A DNA stretch of 64,000 bases from Pseudonocardia sp. DSM 110487. Lineage in GTDB: Bacteria > Actinomycetota > Actinomycetes > Mycobacteriales > Pseudonocardiaceae. How positions within the stretch are numbered: the stretch's first letter is position 1; the number at the start of each line of letters is the position of its first letter. The DNA lies in the NCBI RefSeq assembly GCF_019468565.1, contig NZ_CP080521.1, positions 682,001 to 746,000 of the forward strand. The letters are read 5' to 3'. The position numbers and the translations under genes were made by a program. Below the pieces are notes generated by a model. It was not told the origin of the DNA and did no database searches. It was given only the letters and a program-made list of their open reading frames with translations. Shown here piece after piece: positions 30,710-38,844 of the stretch.

Positions 30710-33223
30710 CTAGTCGCCGAGGCCGGGAAGCGACCGGCGGTTGACCACCAGCCGGGCGGGCACCGCCCCGGCGACCACGCCGAGCAGCGCGACGCCCGCC
30801 ACCATGCCCGCGTAGCGCAGGGGATCGGCGAACAGCCGCCACTGCCCGTCCTGCGCCACGCTGAAGGCGCCCACGACGACCCCGCTGATCAGGCAGCCGA
30901 GCACCAGCGCGACGGCCACCGTGATCAGCGTCTCCCGTCCGAGCATGCCGTGCAGCTGCCGTGCGGTTGCGCCGGCCAACCGGAGGTCGGCGAACTCGCG
31001 GCGGCGGGCACCCGTGGCGATGGCGAACGTGTTCACCACCGCGATGGCGGTGAACCCCAGCGAGATGACGACCATCAGCTCCCAGGCGGCCTGCTGGTTC
31101 TGCACGTCGGCGGTGCCGCCGCGCGGGTCGCGGGCGTCGGTCGCGGCCAGCGCGGGCCACCGCTCGGCGACCGCAGCGCGCACCCCGGGTTCGCCGCGCA
31201 GGTAGAGGGCGCCGACCAGCCCGCGGGGATCGTGCCGGGCCACCAGCTCGGCCGGCAGCACCAGCTCGCCGAACCCGCGCCACCGCTCGAACACGGCGAC
31301 CACCGTCAGCGGCACGCGGGTGCCGTCGGCCAGCCAGAAGTCCGGCCGGTCGCCGACGTGCCAGCCGCGTTCCGCGGCGAGGGGCCCGCTGACGGCCACC
31401 GTGTCCGCGTCCAGCGCGCCCAGGTCCCCGTCCGAGACCCCGAGATCCAGGGCGGACTCGCCGGTCGCCCGCAGGCCCTGTGCCGGGTAGTCCTCCGGTT
31501 TTCCGCCGAGATCGACGACCACGCGCGTGCCGATCGTCGCGGCCGACCCGGTCACCTCGCGAACGGCCGTCACCTGCGCGGCCACGTCGAGCGGAAGGCC
31601 GGGAGCGTTCGTGGCGGCGACGCGGACCATCGCCGGAGCGGTGCGGGCAGTCTGCTGCTCGCCGGTGACCTGGGTGAGGATGTCGCCGTTGAGGAGCATC
31701 GTGGCGTTGATCGCGAACATCAGCGTCAGCGGGATCGCCACGCCGACGACCCGGCGGCTCTCCGCCCGGGTCATCGCCCCGGCCACCCGGCCCAGTACAC
31801 CGGCCCCCACCACACGGGACACCGCCGACGTGAGCGCGCCGACCAGGATCGGCCCGAGCGCGGCCGCGGCGCACAGCAGCAGGGCGCAGGACACGAAGCC
31901 CATCCCCATGCCCAGCGGCCCACCCATCGGAACCAGGCCAAGAACCGCCATTGCGCCGCCGGCCAGCACCGCCGCGGCGGCGACGCGCAGCCTCCAACCG
32001 GCGCCCGAGGCGGCGACGGTTTCCCGCAGCGCCTGGGCCGGCGCGATCCGGACGGCCCGACCGGACGCCACGGCCGTGGCGAGCAGGGTCACCAGCAGCC
32101 CGACGACGACGGCGGCGATCAGCACCAGCGGGTTCAGCGCCACGGCGAACTGCGGGGGCACGGCGCCCAGGTCGCGGAACCGCGCGGCCACCAGGTACGC
32201 CACGACGACGCCGGCCGGCAGCGCCGGCACCGCGGCCACGAGCGTGACCATCCCGATCTCCACGCCGAGCATCGCCCGGAGCTGGCGCGGGGTCGCGCCG
32301 GCCGTGCGGAGCAGGGCCAGTTCGCGCAGCCGCTGGCGGACCGCGAGCGACACCGTTCCGGTGAGCACGAACACCGCGGCGAACCCGGTGATCCCCAGCA
32401 CGAACCCGAAGATCGAGATCGCGCCGATGTAGTCCGGCGCCGCGCCGGGCAGGTCCGCTGTGGACTTGTCGGGGCCCGTGTGGACGCCGGCGACACCGGC
32501 GACCCGCTCCTGCAGCGCGGCGACGACGGTGTCGCGTTCCGCGCCGGGGGCGATCCGCACGGCGACAGCGGTCGGCCCGGACAGCCCGGACAGCTCGCCG
32601 ACCTGCTCGTCGGCGACGAACACGGCGGCCTGCCCCGGCACGTTCCCGGCGGCCACGCCAGCCAGTCGGAGGTCCCGGACGCCGGTCTTACTGGTGACCC
32701 GCACGGCCTGCCCGACCTCGAGGCCGCCTGCCAGTGCGCCGTCGAGCACCACCTCGCCCCGCGCGGGCGGCGCGCCGGCCTGCAGCTCGTACGGGGTCAA
32801 CGCCGCCGACGACCAGCCGTGCGCGACCACGGCGGCGCGTTCGGGCGCACGCACCGGGGCGCCGGCGACGTCGAGACCGACCGGGAACGCCGCGTCCGGC
32901 ACGGCCGATGACACCCCCGGGATGCCGGCGACCGCGCGGGTCAGCTCGGCGGGTAGCGCGGGCGCGCCCGTCAGCCGCTCGCTCTTGGTCTTCACCTTGA
33001 CCTTGTCGCCCTTGTCCTCCTCGGTGGTCAGTACCACCGCCCGGGGGCCGGCGACCACCGCGTCGGCGGTGGCGAAGCGGTCCGCGCCCGGGCCCGCCGT
33101 GAGCACCGAGGACAGCAGCAGCCCGCTTCCGGTGATCAGGGCGACGGCCAGGAACGCGGTGAGGAACGTCCCGACGAACGCGCTGCGGCGCCGTCGCACG
33201 GTCGCTGTGGCCAGCTTGATCAT
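30710..33223 (-). CDS. FtsX-like ABC transporter permease
   Basis: An 837-aa permease of the MacB/FtsX type with two FtsX domains. An N-terminal membrane helix (FVGTFLTAFLAVALITGSGLL in part) is followed by a large extracytoplasmic domain (about residues 50-255), three membrane helices, a short central pair, a second extracytoplasmic domain, and three C-terminal helices. The repeated LALLRTAGATPRQLRAML and FADLRLAGATARQLHGML segments mark the FtsX coupling helices. The start overlaps the ATPase stop (ATGA). Such transporters act in antimicrobial peptide resistance, lipoprotein handling or envelope signalling. Confidence 0.93.
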   Translation of the reverse strand: MIKLATATVRRRRSAFVGTFLTAFLAVALITGSGLLLSSVLTAGPGADRFATADAVVAGPRAVVLTTEEDKGDKVKVKTKSERLTGAPALPAELTRAVAGIPGVSSAVPDAAFPVGLDVAGAPVRAPERAAVVAHGWSSAALTPYELQAGAPPARGEVVLDGALAGGLEVGQAVRVTSKTGVRDLRLAGVAAGNVPGQAAVFVADEQVGELSGLSGPTAVAVRIAPGAERDTVVAALQERVAGVAGVHTGPDKSTADLPGAAPDYIGAISIFGFVLGITGFAAVFVLTGTVSLAVRQRLRELALLRTAGATPRQLRAMLGVEIGMVTLVAAVPALPAGVVVAYLVAARFRDLGAVPPQFAVALNPLVLIAAVVVGLLVTLLATAVASGRAVRIAPAQALRETVAASGAGWRLRVAAAAVLAGGAMAVLGLVPMGGPLGMGMGFVSCALLLCAAAALGPILVGALTSAVSRVVGAGVLGRVAGAMTRAESRRVVGVAIPLTLMFAINATMLLNGDILTQVTGEQQTARTAPAMVRVAATNAPGLPLDVAAQVTAVREVTGSAATIGTRVVVDLGGKPEDYPAQGLRATGESALDLGVSDGDLGALDADTVAVSGPLAAERGWHVGDRPDFWLADGTRVPLTVVAVFERWRGFGELVLPAELVARHDPRGLVGALYLRGEPGVRAAVAERWPALAATDARDPRGGTADVQNQQAAWELMVVISLGFTAIAVVNTFAIATGARRREFADLRLAGATARQLHGMLGRETLITVAVALVLGCLISGVVVGAFSVAQDGQWRLFADPLRYAGMVAGVALLGVVAGAVPARLVVNRRSLPGLGD

Positions 33224-33975
33224 CGGGTGAGCTCCATCATGCGAGTGGCCACCTTGGCGGCCGTGGGTGAGTACAGGTCCCCGGCCAGCCGGCCGTCGGC
33301 GAGGAACACCACGCGGTCGGCCCAGGACGCCGCGCCCGGGTCGTGCGTGACCATCACGATCGTCGCGCCGAAGTCGTCGACGAACCGGCGCAGCAGCGCC
33401 AACACCTCGCGGCCGGTGGACAGGTCCAGCGCCCCGGTCGGCTCGTCGCCGAAGATCACCTCGGGGCGCGCGGCGAGCGCCCTGGCCAGCGCCACCCGCT
33501 GCTGCTGACCGCCCGACAGCTCGCCCGGCCGCGCCTTCTCCCGTCCCGCCAGGCCGACCCGCGCCAGCACCTCGCGGGCCCATGCCTTGTCGGGCCGGAC
33601 ACCCGCGAGCTGCTGGGGCAGCAGCACGTTGTCCCACACCGACAGCGCGTCGATGAGGTTGAACGACTGGAAGACGAACCCCACGTGTTTGCGCCGGACG
33701 ATCGTCAGCTTCGGTTCCCGAAGGTCGCCGATGTCCTGGCCCGCGAGCAGCACGCGCCCGCCGCTCGGGCGGTCCAGCCCGGCGGCGCAGTGCAGCAGCG
33801 TCGACTTCCCCGAGCCGGACGGGCCCATCACCGCGGTGAAGGATCCCCGAGCGAACCCGACGGTCACCCGGTCCAGCGCGCGTACGGCAACCTGACCCGG
33901 GTAGACCTTCGACACCTCGGCCAACGCCACCGCGTTCCGCGGTGGGGCATTCCTCGAATCCTGCACCAGAACCAT
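33220..33975 (-). CDS. ABC transporter ATP-binding protein (MacB/LolD type)
   Basis: A 251-aa ATPase: Walker A GPSGSGKST near residue 49, Q-loop VFQSFNLI, signature LSGGQQQRVALARAL, Walker B VIFGDEPTGALD and the H-loop THDPG. The DEPTGALD wording is typical of MacB-type ATPases. The chosen ATG (MVLVQDSR) has AAAGG about 10 bp upstream. First gene of a four-gene unit: ATPase, permease, sensor kinase, response regulator. It is divergent from the XRE regulator across about 210 bp. Confidence 0.95.
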   Translation of the reverse strand: MVLVQDSRNAPPRNAVALAEVSKVYPGQVAVRALDRVTVGFARGSFTAVMGPSGSGKSTLLHCAAGLDRPSGGRVLLAGQDIGDLREPKLTIVRRKHVGFVFQSFNLIDALSVWDNVLLPQQLAGVRPDKAWAREVLARVGLAGREKARPGELSGGQQQRVALARALAARPEVIFGDEPTGALDLSTGREVLALLRRFVDDFGATIVMVTHDPGAASWADRVVFLADGRLAGDLYSPTAAKVATRMMELTR

Positions 33976-34184
33976 GCCGATGAGCCTTTCTGGCCTGACG
34001 GGCCGAAACCACCGGGTCCACTCGGATCTGTGAGGCAGGGCTGTCCCTACCCCCCGGGTCGCGGCAACGGTCGGATAGCCGCTCATCCGGGTGTGGGGAG
34101 CGTCATCCACCAGCGCAAGCTGGGTGCTTGCAAGAGCTAGCACTGCGGCGTACGTTCGGTGGAGACGCACGGAGGTGAGCGCGA

Positions 34185-34646
34185 GTGGCAGCGACGGAGC
34201 GGCCCTCCCAGCCGGGTGATACCGGCCCGGGGGAGCGCGTCGGGCACGCGGTCGAGCAGGTGGGCCACGTGGTCGAGCAGGCGGGGCACGCCGTCGGTCA
34301 GGCCGTCGACGACATCGGCACCTACATCCGCAGCCAGCGGGAGGGCGCGCAGGTGTCACTGCGGCAGCTCGCACGCGCCGCCGGCGTCAGCAACCCCTAC
34401 CTCAGCCAGATCGAGCGGGGGCTGCGCAAGCCGTCCGCCGAGATCCTCCAGCAGATCGCCAAAGGTCTGCGGATCTCCGCGGAGGCCCTGTACGTGAAGG
34501 CCGGGATCCTCGATGAGAAGCCCGCGAGCGCCGTCACCGACGCCGTGCTCGCGGATCCGGGCCTGACGGAGCGCCAGAAGCAGGTGCTCCTCGACATCTA
34601 CCAGTCATTCAGGCGGGAGCACGACTCGTCGCCACCAGAGGAGTGA
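34185..34646 (+). CDS. XRE family transcriptional regulator
   Basis: A 153-aa DNA-binding protein. After a Gly/Val/His-rich N-terminus with four VGHAV/VEQ-like repeats (about residues 18-42), an HTH_3 domain begins: IRSQREGAQVSLRQLARAAGVSN, YLSQIERGLRKPS, ILQQIAKGLRIS. GTG start with GGAGG 8 bp upstream. Its stop overlaps a possible GTG of the HbhA-like gene, so the two are co-translated. The same order (XRE then hbhA) occurs in mycobacteria. Confidence 0.9.
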   Translation: MAATERPSQPGDTGPGERVGHAVEQVGHVVEQAGHAVGQAVDDIGTYIRSQREGAQVSLRQLARAAGVSNPYLSQIERGLRKPSAEILQQIAKGLRISAEALYVKAGILDEKPASAVTDAVLADPGLTERQKQVLLDIYQSFRREHDSSPPEE

Positions 34647-34651
34647 TCATC

Positions 34652-35371
34652 ATGGCCGTGGAGCTTCCGACCACCGCCGACGTTCGCAAGGCTCGCCACA
34701 ACGCGGCCAAGGTCGCCGCCGAGCGTGCCGAGGTCGCGCGTACGCCGCTGCTCGCCGTACTGGGCGTCGGGGACCGGGCTGTCAACGCCGTGTCCAAGGC
34801 CGTCGAGGGGGTGCAGCACCGGGTCGCCGAGCTGCCGCAGCACCTGAACGGCGAGGAGCTGCGCAAGGCGGTCGCCGAGCTGCGTGAGCAGGCCGGCAAG
34901 ACGTACGCCGATTTCGCCAAGCAGGGCGAGCAGACCTGGGGCCGCATCCGCAAGCAGCCGCAGGTCAAGGAGGCCATCGCTCGCCTCGAGAGCTACACCG
35001 GCCAGCTCGACTCCCGGGTCGACAACATCGTCGACGACGCGCGTGACGCCACCGAGAAGGCGCTCACGACCGTCAGCACGCAGACCCGCTCCACCGGGGA
35101 GCGGATCGCCAAGGCCACGCAGCGGTTCACCGGCCGCGCGGCCGCCACGGTCACCGAGCTGAGCAAGGACGCCTCGAAGACCGTGGAGCAGGCCGGCACC
35201 GAGGCCGCCGAGACCATCTCGGACGCGGGCACCGAGGCCGCGCGTGAGACGCGCGGCACCACTCGCCGGGCCGCCAACCGGACCGCCCCGAAGGCCGAGC
35301 CGGCGTCGGGCGCGAGCAAGCCGGCCGCGCGCCGGAACAACTCCGCGAACGGCTCCAAGTCCAGCAGCTGA
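34652..35371 (+). CDS. HbhA-like helical protein
   Basis: A 239-aa, almost entirely helical protein related to mycobacterial heparin-binding hemagglutinin. The N-terminus lacks a classical signal peptide; a long coiled-coil region (about residues 60-170) is followed by Ala/Thr/Lys-rich repeats and a tail with AKAEPASGASKPAARR-like composition. Unlike mycobacterial HbhA the tail is modest in lysine, so heparin binding is doubtful; a role in lipid-droplet or membrane organisation is equally possible. I chose the ATG at 34652 over the overlapping GTG at 34643. Confidence 0.78.
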   Translation: MAVELPTTADVRKARHNAAKVAAERAEVARTPLLAVLGVGDRAVNAVSKAVEGVQHRVAELPQHLNGEELRKAVAELREQAGKTYADFAKQGEQTWGRIRKQPQVKEAIARLESYTGQLDSRVDNIVDDARDATEKALTTVSTQTRSTGERIAKATQRFTGRAAATVTELSKDASKTVEQAGTEAAETISDAGTEAARETRGTTRRAANRTAPKAEPASGASKPAARRNNSANGSKSSS

Positions 35372-35386
35372 TCCGCTGCCGACACA

Positions 35387-35425
35387 CCAGTGCTCCCGAG
35401 GGCTCCCGTGCCTCGGGGGCACTGG
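35387..35425 (+). terminator. Terminator after the HbhA-like gene
   Basis: A 15-bp stem with one mismatch (CCAGTGCTCCCGAGG with CCTCGGGGGCACTGG) and 9-nt loop, 16 bp after the stop. Confidence 0.75.
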
Positions 35426-35518
35426 TCTGTCATCTGCCCTTGTCGGTGGCCGGGCGCCGGTGACCGTTGAACCGGCCCGGGGATGTGCCCCGACACTGAT
35501 CACACGTACTCTGGGTGT

Positions 35519-35830
35519 GTGAGCCTGCTGTATAACCTCGACGGCTGGGTGCTGTGGGCCATCTGGCTGGCCGCCATCCCCGTCGGTGGCTACGCGTTCG
35601 TCCACGCCCTGATGCAGCGTGCCGAGGCGTTCACGGCGGCCGACAAGCTCACGAAGCCCGCGTGGCTCGGGATCACCGGGGCCAGCGCGCTGGTGCTCAT
35701 CTTCTTCCAGGGCGGCCCGCTCGGCACCGGAGCCCTGTTCTGGCTGGCGGCGCTCGTCGCGGTGCTGGTCTACATCGTCGACGTCAAGCCGGCCGTGGTC
35801 GGCGTGCAAGGTGGTGGGCAGCGCTGGTGA
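35519..35830 (+). CDS. DUF2516 family membrane protein
   Basis: A 103-aa protein with three hydrophobic segments (VLWAIWLAAIPVGGYAFV, WLGITGASALVLIFFQ, LFWLAALVAVLVYIVDV), corresponding to the small membrane protein that follows hbhA in mycobacteria. Function unknown. The GTG start gives the expected family length, and an upstream TACTCT about 6 bp away suggests a leaderless transcript. Its stop overlaps the GTG of the YbaK-like gene (GTGA). Confidence 0.8.
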   Translation: MSLLYNLDGWVLWAIWLAAIPVGGYAFVHALMQRAEAFTAADKLTKPAWLGITGASALVLIFFQGGPLGTGALFWLAALVAVLVYIVDVKPAVVGVQGGGQRW

Positions 35831-36378
35831 CCGGTTGGTCAGTCCTCGGCACGCTGCAGGCGGTTCCCGCACTCGATCGGCCCGACCTCCTTGGCGACCC
35901 CGTCGTCATCGCGCTCAAGGCGCTCGACCCGGCCGACGCCGCGCTCGTCGGTGTCGCGGAGATCGACCCGGGGCTCGCCGACACGGCGCAGTTCTGCGCC
36001 GCGTACTCGTCGCCGCTCGACCGCTCGGCCAACTGCGTGGTCGTGGCAGGCCGACGCGGCGAGGACACCCGCTACGCGGCGTGCCTCGTGCTCGCCACCA
36101 CGCGCGCCGACGTCAACGGGCTGGTCCGCAAGCGGCTGAACGCCCGCAAGGCCTCGTTCGCGCCGATGGACGACGCGGTCGAGCACACCGGCATGGAGTA
36201 CGGCGGCATCACCGCCATCGGCCTTCCCGATGGCTGGCCGCTCCTCGTCGACGCCGCGGTCGCGGCCGCCTCATCCGTCGTGATCGGCAGCGGGATCCGG
36301 GGCTCCAAGCTCGCCCTACCCGGTGAGCTGGCGGCCCGGCTGCCCGGCGCCGAGGTCGTGGAGGGTCTCGGCCGGTAG
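35827..36378 (+). CDS. YbaK/EbsC-family aminoacyl-tRNA deacylase
   Basis: A 183-aa trans-editing deacylase of the YbaK/ProX superfamily, which hydrolyses mischarged aminoacyl-tRNAs. Visible features are SANCVVVAGRRG, YAACLVLATTRADVNGLVRKRL, KASFAPMDDAVEHTGMEYGGITAIGLP and VVIGSGIRGSKLALPG; the last matches the substrate-binding loop of the family. GTG start overlapping the DUF2516 stop. The substrate tRNA is not predictable here. Confidence 0.87.
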   Translation: MTGWSVLGTLQAVPALDRPDLLGDPVVIALKALDPADAALVGVAEIDPGLADTAQFCAAYSSPLDRSANCVVVAGRRGEDTRYAACLVLATTRADVNGLVRKRLNARKASFAPMDDAVEHTGMEYGGITAIGLPDGWPLLVDAAVAAASSVVIGSGIRGSKLALPGELAARLPGAEVVEGLGR

Positions 36379-36449
36379 GAACGCGCGCCGATTGCCGTCC
36401 TCGCGGTGTCCGCGGAGCGTGCGAGGATCTCAGCCGACGCGCGCAGCGC

Positions 36450-37415
36450 TCAGGGGACCAGTAGCACCCGGCCGAGCTGCTCCCGGCCCTCCAGGATCTG
36501 GTGTGCCTTCGCCGCTTCGGTGAGCGGGAGCCGTGCGTGCACGGCCGTGTGCAGCTTCCCGGCCGCGGCGTGCTCGGCCACATCGGTCACGTCCGCCCTC
36601 GCCAGCTCTGGGCGTGCGGCGCGCCAGGCCAGCAGGGAGAACCCGACGATGGAACGCAGGGCGTAGAGGGTCGCGGGCACGGCACCGGGCTCCCCGCCCG
36701 CCGCGCCGTAGACGACCACCCGGCCCAGCGGAGCGAGCAGGTCGATGGTGCGCTCCAGCATGGGACCACTCACGGAGTCGAGCACGAGGTCCACCCCGCC
36801 GGGCACTGCGGCGCGAACGCGTTCCGGCCAGTCGGGGTCGGTGTAGTCGATGGCGACGTCGGCCCCGAGGCCGCGCACGAAGTCGAGCTTGGCGGCTGAG
36901 CTCGCCGTGGCGACCACCGTTCCCGCACCGTGCAGCCTCGCCAGCTGGACGGCGAGGTGCCCGATCCCGCCCGCGGCCGCGTGGACGAGCACGGTCTCGC
37001 CCGCAGCGAGGCGTCCCAGTCGGAGCGCGCCGAGTGCGACCGGCCCGCCCATCGGCAGCATGCTCGCCATCGCGTCGTCCACGTCGTCGGGCACGGGGGC
37101 GAGCCACGCGGTATCGGCCACCACTTCGTCGGCGAACGCGTCCTCGACGAGGCTCGCGACCCGCTTCCCGAGTAGGCCCGTGTCAACCCCGTCGCCGGCG
37201 GCGACGACCGTGCCCACCACGTCACCGGTGAGGATCCCGGGCAGCGGGCGATGGAAGATCCCGCCGGTACCCCGGCGGAACTTGGTGTCGACGAAGTTCG
37301 CGCCGATCACCTCCGATCGCAGGCGGACCTGGCCTGGGCCCGGTTCGGGAACGAGCGCCTCTTCCAGCGTGAGCACGTCCGGGTCGCCGTACTCGTAGTA
37401 GCGCACCCTGCGCAT
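36450..37415 (-). CDS. NADPH:quinone oxidoreductase family protein
   Basis: A 321-aa zinc-free MDR enzyme with VIGANFVDTKFRRG and the Rossmann motif VLVHAAAGGIGHLAVQLARLHG near residue 140, plus VLDSVSGPMLE. It reduces quinones or unsaturated carbonyls with NADPH. GGGGAGG lies just upstream of the ATG. It is divergent from a TetR gene, with a perfect inverted-repeat operator between them, so it is the probable target of that repressor. Confidence 0.9.
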   Translation of the reverse strand: MRRVRYYEYGDPDVLTLEEALVPEPGPGQVRLRSEVIGANFVDTKFRRGTGGIFHRPLPGILTGDVVGTVVAAGDGVDTGLLGKRVASLVEDAFADEVVADTAWLAPVPDDVDDAMASMLPMGGPVALGALRLGRLAAGETVLVHAAAGGIGHLAVQLARLHGAGTVVATASSAAKLDFVRGLGADVAIDYTDPDWPERVRAAVPGGVDLVLDSVSGPMLERTIDLLAPLGRVVVYGAAGGEPGAVPATLYALRSIVGFSLLAWRAARPELARADVTDVAEHAAAGKLHTAVHARLPLTEAAKAHQILEGREQLGRVLLVP

Positions 37416-37461
37416 GGTTCCTCCCCGAGATAATGTGGACCAGCGGTCAAGTTCGAACCGT

Positions 37462-37480
37462 ACTGGACCGCCAGTCCAGT
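37462..37480. promoter_or_regulatory. TetR-type operator between divergent genes
   Basis: Perfect 7-bp arms ACTGGAC/GTCCAGT flank a 5-bp centre, 20 bp before the TetR GTG and 47 bp before the oxidoreductase ATG. A degraded second site (GACCAGCGGTCAAGTTC) lies next to it. Confidence 0.75.
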
Positions 37481-37500
37481 TGTCGAGTGAGGAGTACGCG

Positions 37501-38112
37501 GTGGCCGAACGTGCCGATGCCGCGCGGAACCGGCGTGCGATCCTGCTGGCCACCGAGGAGCTGCTCGCCCGGTTCCGGCCGGAACAGATCTCGATGGAGC
37601 AGGTCGCCGCGGCGGCGGGCGTCGGGAAGGGCACGGTGTTCCACCGCTTCGGCAGCCGCCTCGGTCTGATGACGGCGTTGATGCAGGAGCGGGCGTATGC
37701 GCTGCACGACGCCGTCGAGAACGGGCCGCCACCGCTCGGCCCCGGCGCCCCCGCCGGGGAGCGACTGCTCGCGTTCTTCGACGCGATCGTCGACCTGGTC
37801 GCCCGCAACAAGGGTCTGCTGGCCGCGCTGGGGCACGCCGTGACCGCGGCGCCCCGGCCGGACCCCGACCACGCCGACGGCCACCCGCTCCATCAGGCGT
37901 GGTGGGCCCACGTGCAGGCGTTGATCGCCGCGGAGCGCCCTGACCTCGACGCCGAGGCTGCGGCCGACGTGCTGCTCGGTGCGTTGCAGAGCGGTCCCGT
38001 CCTGAGGCTGTTCGAGCGAGGAGAGGGGAAGCGGGTCGCAGCAGCGGTACACGCCATGGTCGAGGCGCTGCTCAGGGCGTCGTGCACGGTCGGCCTCCCG
38101 CAGGTCGAGTAG
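37501..38112 (+). CDS. TetR family regulator
   Basis: A 203-aa repressor. The N-terminal HTH (AILLATEELLARFRPEQISMEQVAAAAGVGKGTVFHRFGSR) is typical of TetR; the C-terminal ligand domain is helical with PHPLHQAWWAHVQALI. GTG start with GAGGAG 7 bp upstream. It probably represses itself and the divergent quinone oxidoreductase through the operator at 37462-37480. Inducer unknown. Confidence 0.9.
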   Translation: MAERADAARNRRAILLATEELLARFRPEQISMEQVAAAAGVGKGTVFHRFGSRLGLMTALMQERAYALHDAVENGPPPLGPGAPAGERLLAFFDAIVDLVARNKGLLAALGHAVTAAPRPDPDHADGHPLHQAWWAHVQALIAAERPDLDAEAAADVLLGALQSGPVLRLFERGEGKRVAAAVHAMVEALLRASCTVGLPQVE

Positions 38113-38153
38113 CGCGCCGGTCCTACTCGACCACCGGAGTGCTCGCCTGGTCG

Positions 38154-38789
38154 TCAGGTGTACGGCGTGAGGCCCGTGCGTAGCAGTTCGAACGCGTGGT
38201 CGGCCTCGGCCAGTGCGACCGGCGCAAGCGCGTCGGCGCTGTGGCCGTCGTTGATCCGGCGCTGGTTGGCGGAGGCGAGCTCCTGCAGGACCGTGAGCAC
38301 CTGACCGGCCGCCAGGCGTGCGGTGAGCTCGGGATGGGGGACGTCGCGGGTCGTCTCGAGCAGGGCGGACGTGAGCGCGTCCACGCCGCGGGAGTGGAAG
38401 CGCAGCAGGGCGGTGCTCAACGTGGGCGTGTCGCGGACGAGCCGGTGGAACGCCACGACATCGGGGGTGTCGCACAGGCCGGTGATCGGGTCGCGCTGAC
38501 TCAAGGTGGCCCGCAGGTGGCGGTGGAGCGCGTCGAGCGGCGTCTCGTCCGCGGCGCGGTCGCGGACGACGCGGGCGGCCTCGTCCTCGTGGTCGGCGAA
38601 CCGGTGCAGGACGAGGTCGTCCTTGGTGGGGAAGTACGCGAACAGGGTGCGCTTCGAGACCTCGGCGGCCTCGGCGATCTCCGCGACCGGGACGTCGTCG
38701 TAGCCGCGCTCGAGGAACAGCGCGATCGCCGCCTCCGAGATCGCCCGGCGCGTGCGGGCCTTCTTGCGTTCCCTCAGGCCGAGTTCCAC
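38154..38789 (-). CDS. TetR family regulator
   Basis: A 211-aa repressor. The HTH is ERKKARTRRAISEAAIALFLERGY, then VPVAEIAEAAEVSKRTLFAYFPTK. The wording and the C-terminal domain match the MftR-like/TetR_C_11 group that controls redox genes. GTG start. It is divergent from the FAD monooxygenase, with only 54 bp between the starts, so the promoter of the monooxygenase is very likely under its control. Confidence 0.9.
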   Translation of the reverse strand: MELGLRERKKARTRRAISEAAIALFLERGYDDVPVAEIAEAAEVSKRTLFAYFPTKDDLVLHRFADHEDEAARVVRDRAADETPLDALHRHLRATLSQRDPITGLCDTPDVVAFHRLVRDTPTLSTALLRFHSRGVDALTSALLETTRDVPHPELTARLAAGQVLTVLQELASANQRRINDGHSADALAPVALAEADHAFELLRTGLTPYT

Positions 38790-38808
38790 GCGGCAAGCCT
38801 ATACCTGG

Positions 38809-38844
38809 TTGTTTTCTGCACTCGGTGTACTTATGCTCTCGGTG
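38809..38844 (+). promoter_or_regulatory. Promoter of the FAD monooxygenase (leaderless)
   Basis: TTGTTT (38809-38814) and TATGCT (38832-38837) are separated by 17 bp; the -10 box is 6 bp before the GTG at 38844, predicting a transcript that starts at or next to the start codon. Confidence 0.65.

Noticed and set aside
28830..31997. 1055-codon frame extending the response regulator upstream
   Set aside because: The extension is an out-of-frame reading of the sensor kinase and permease genes; the response regulator starts with its own ATG at 29474.
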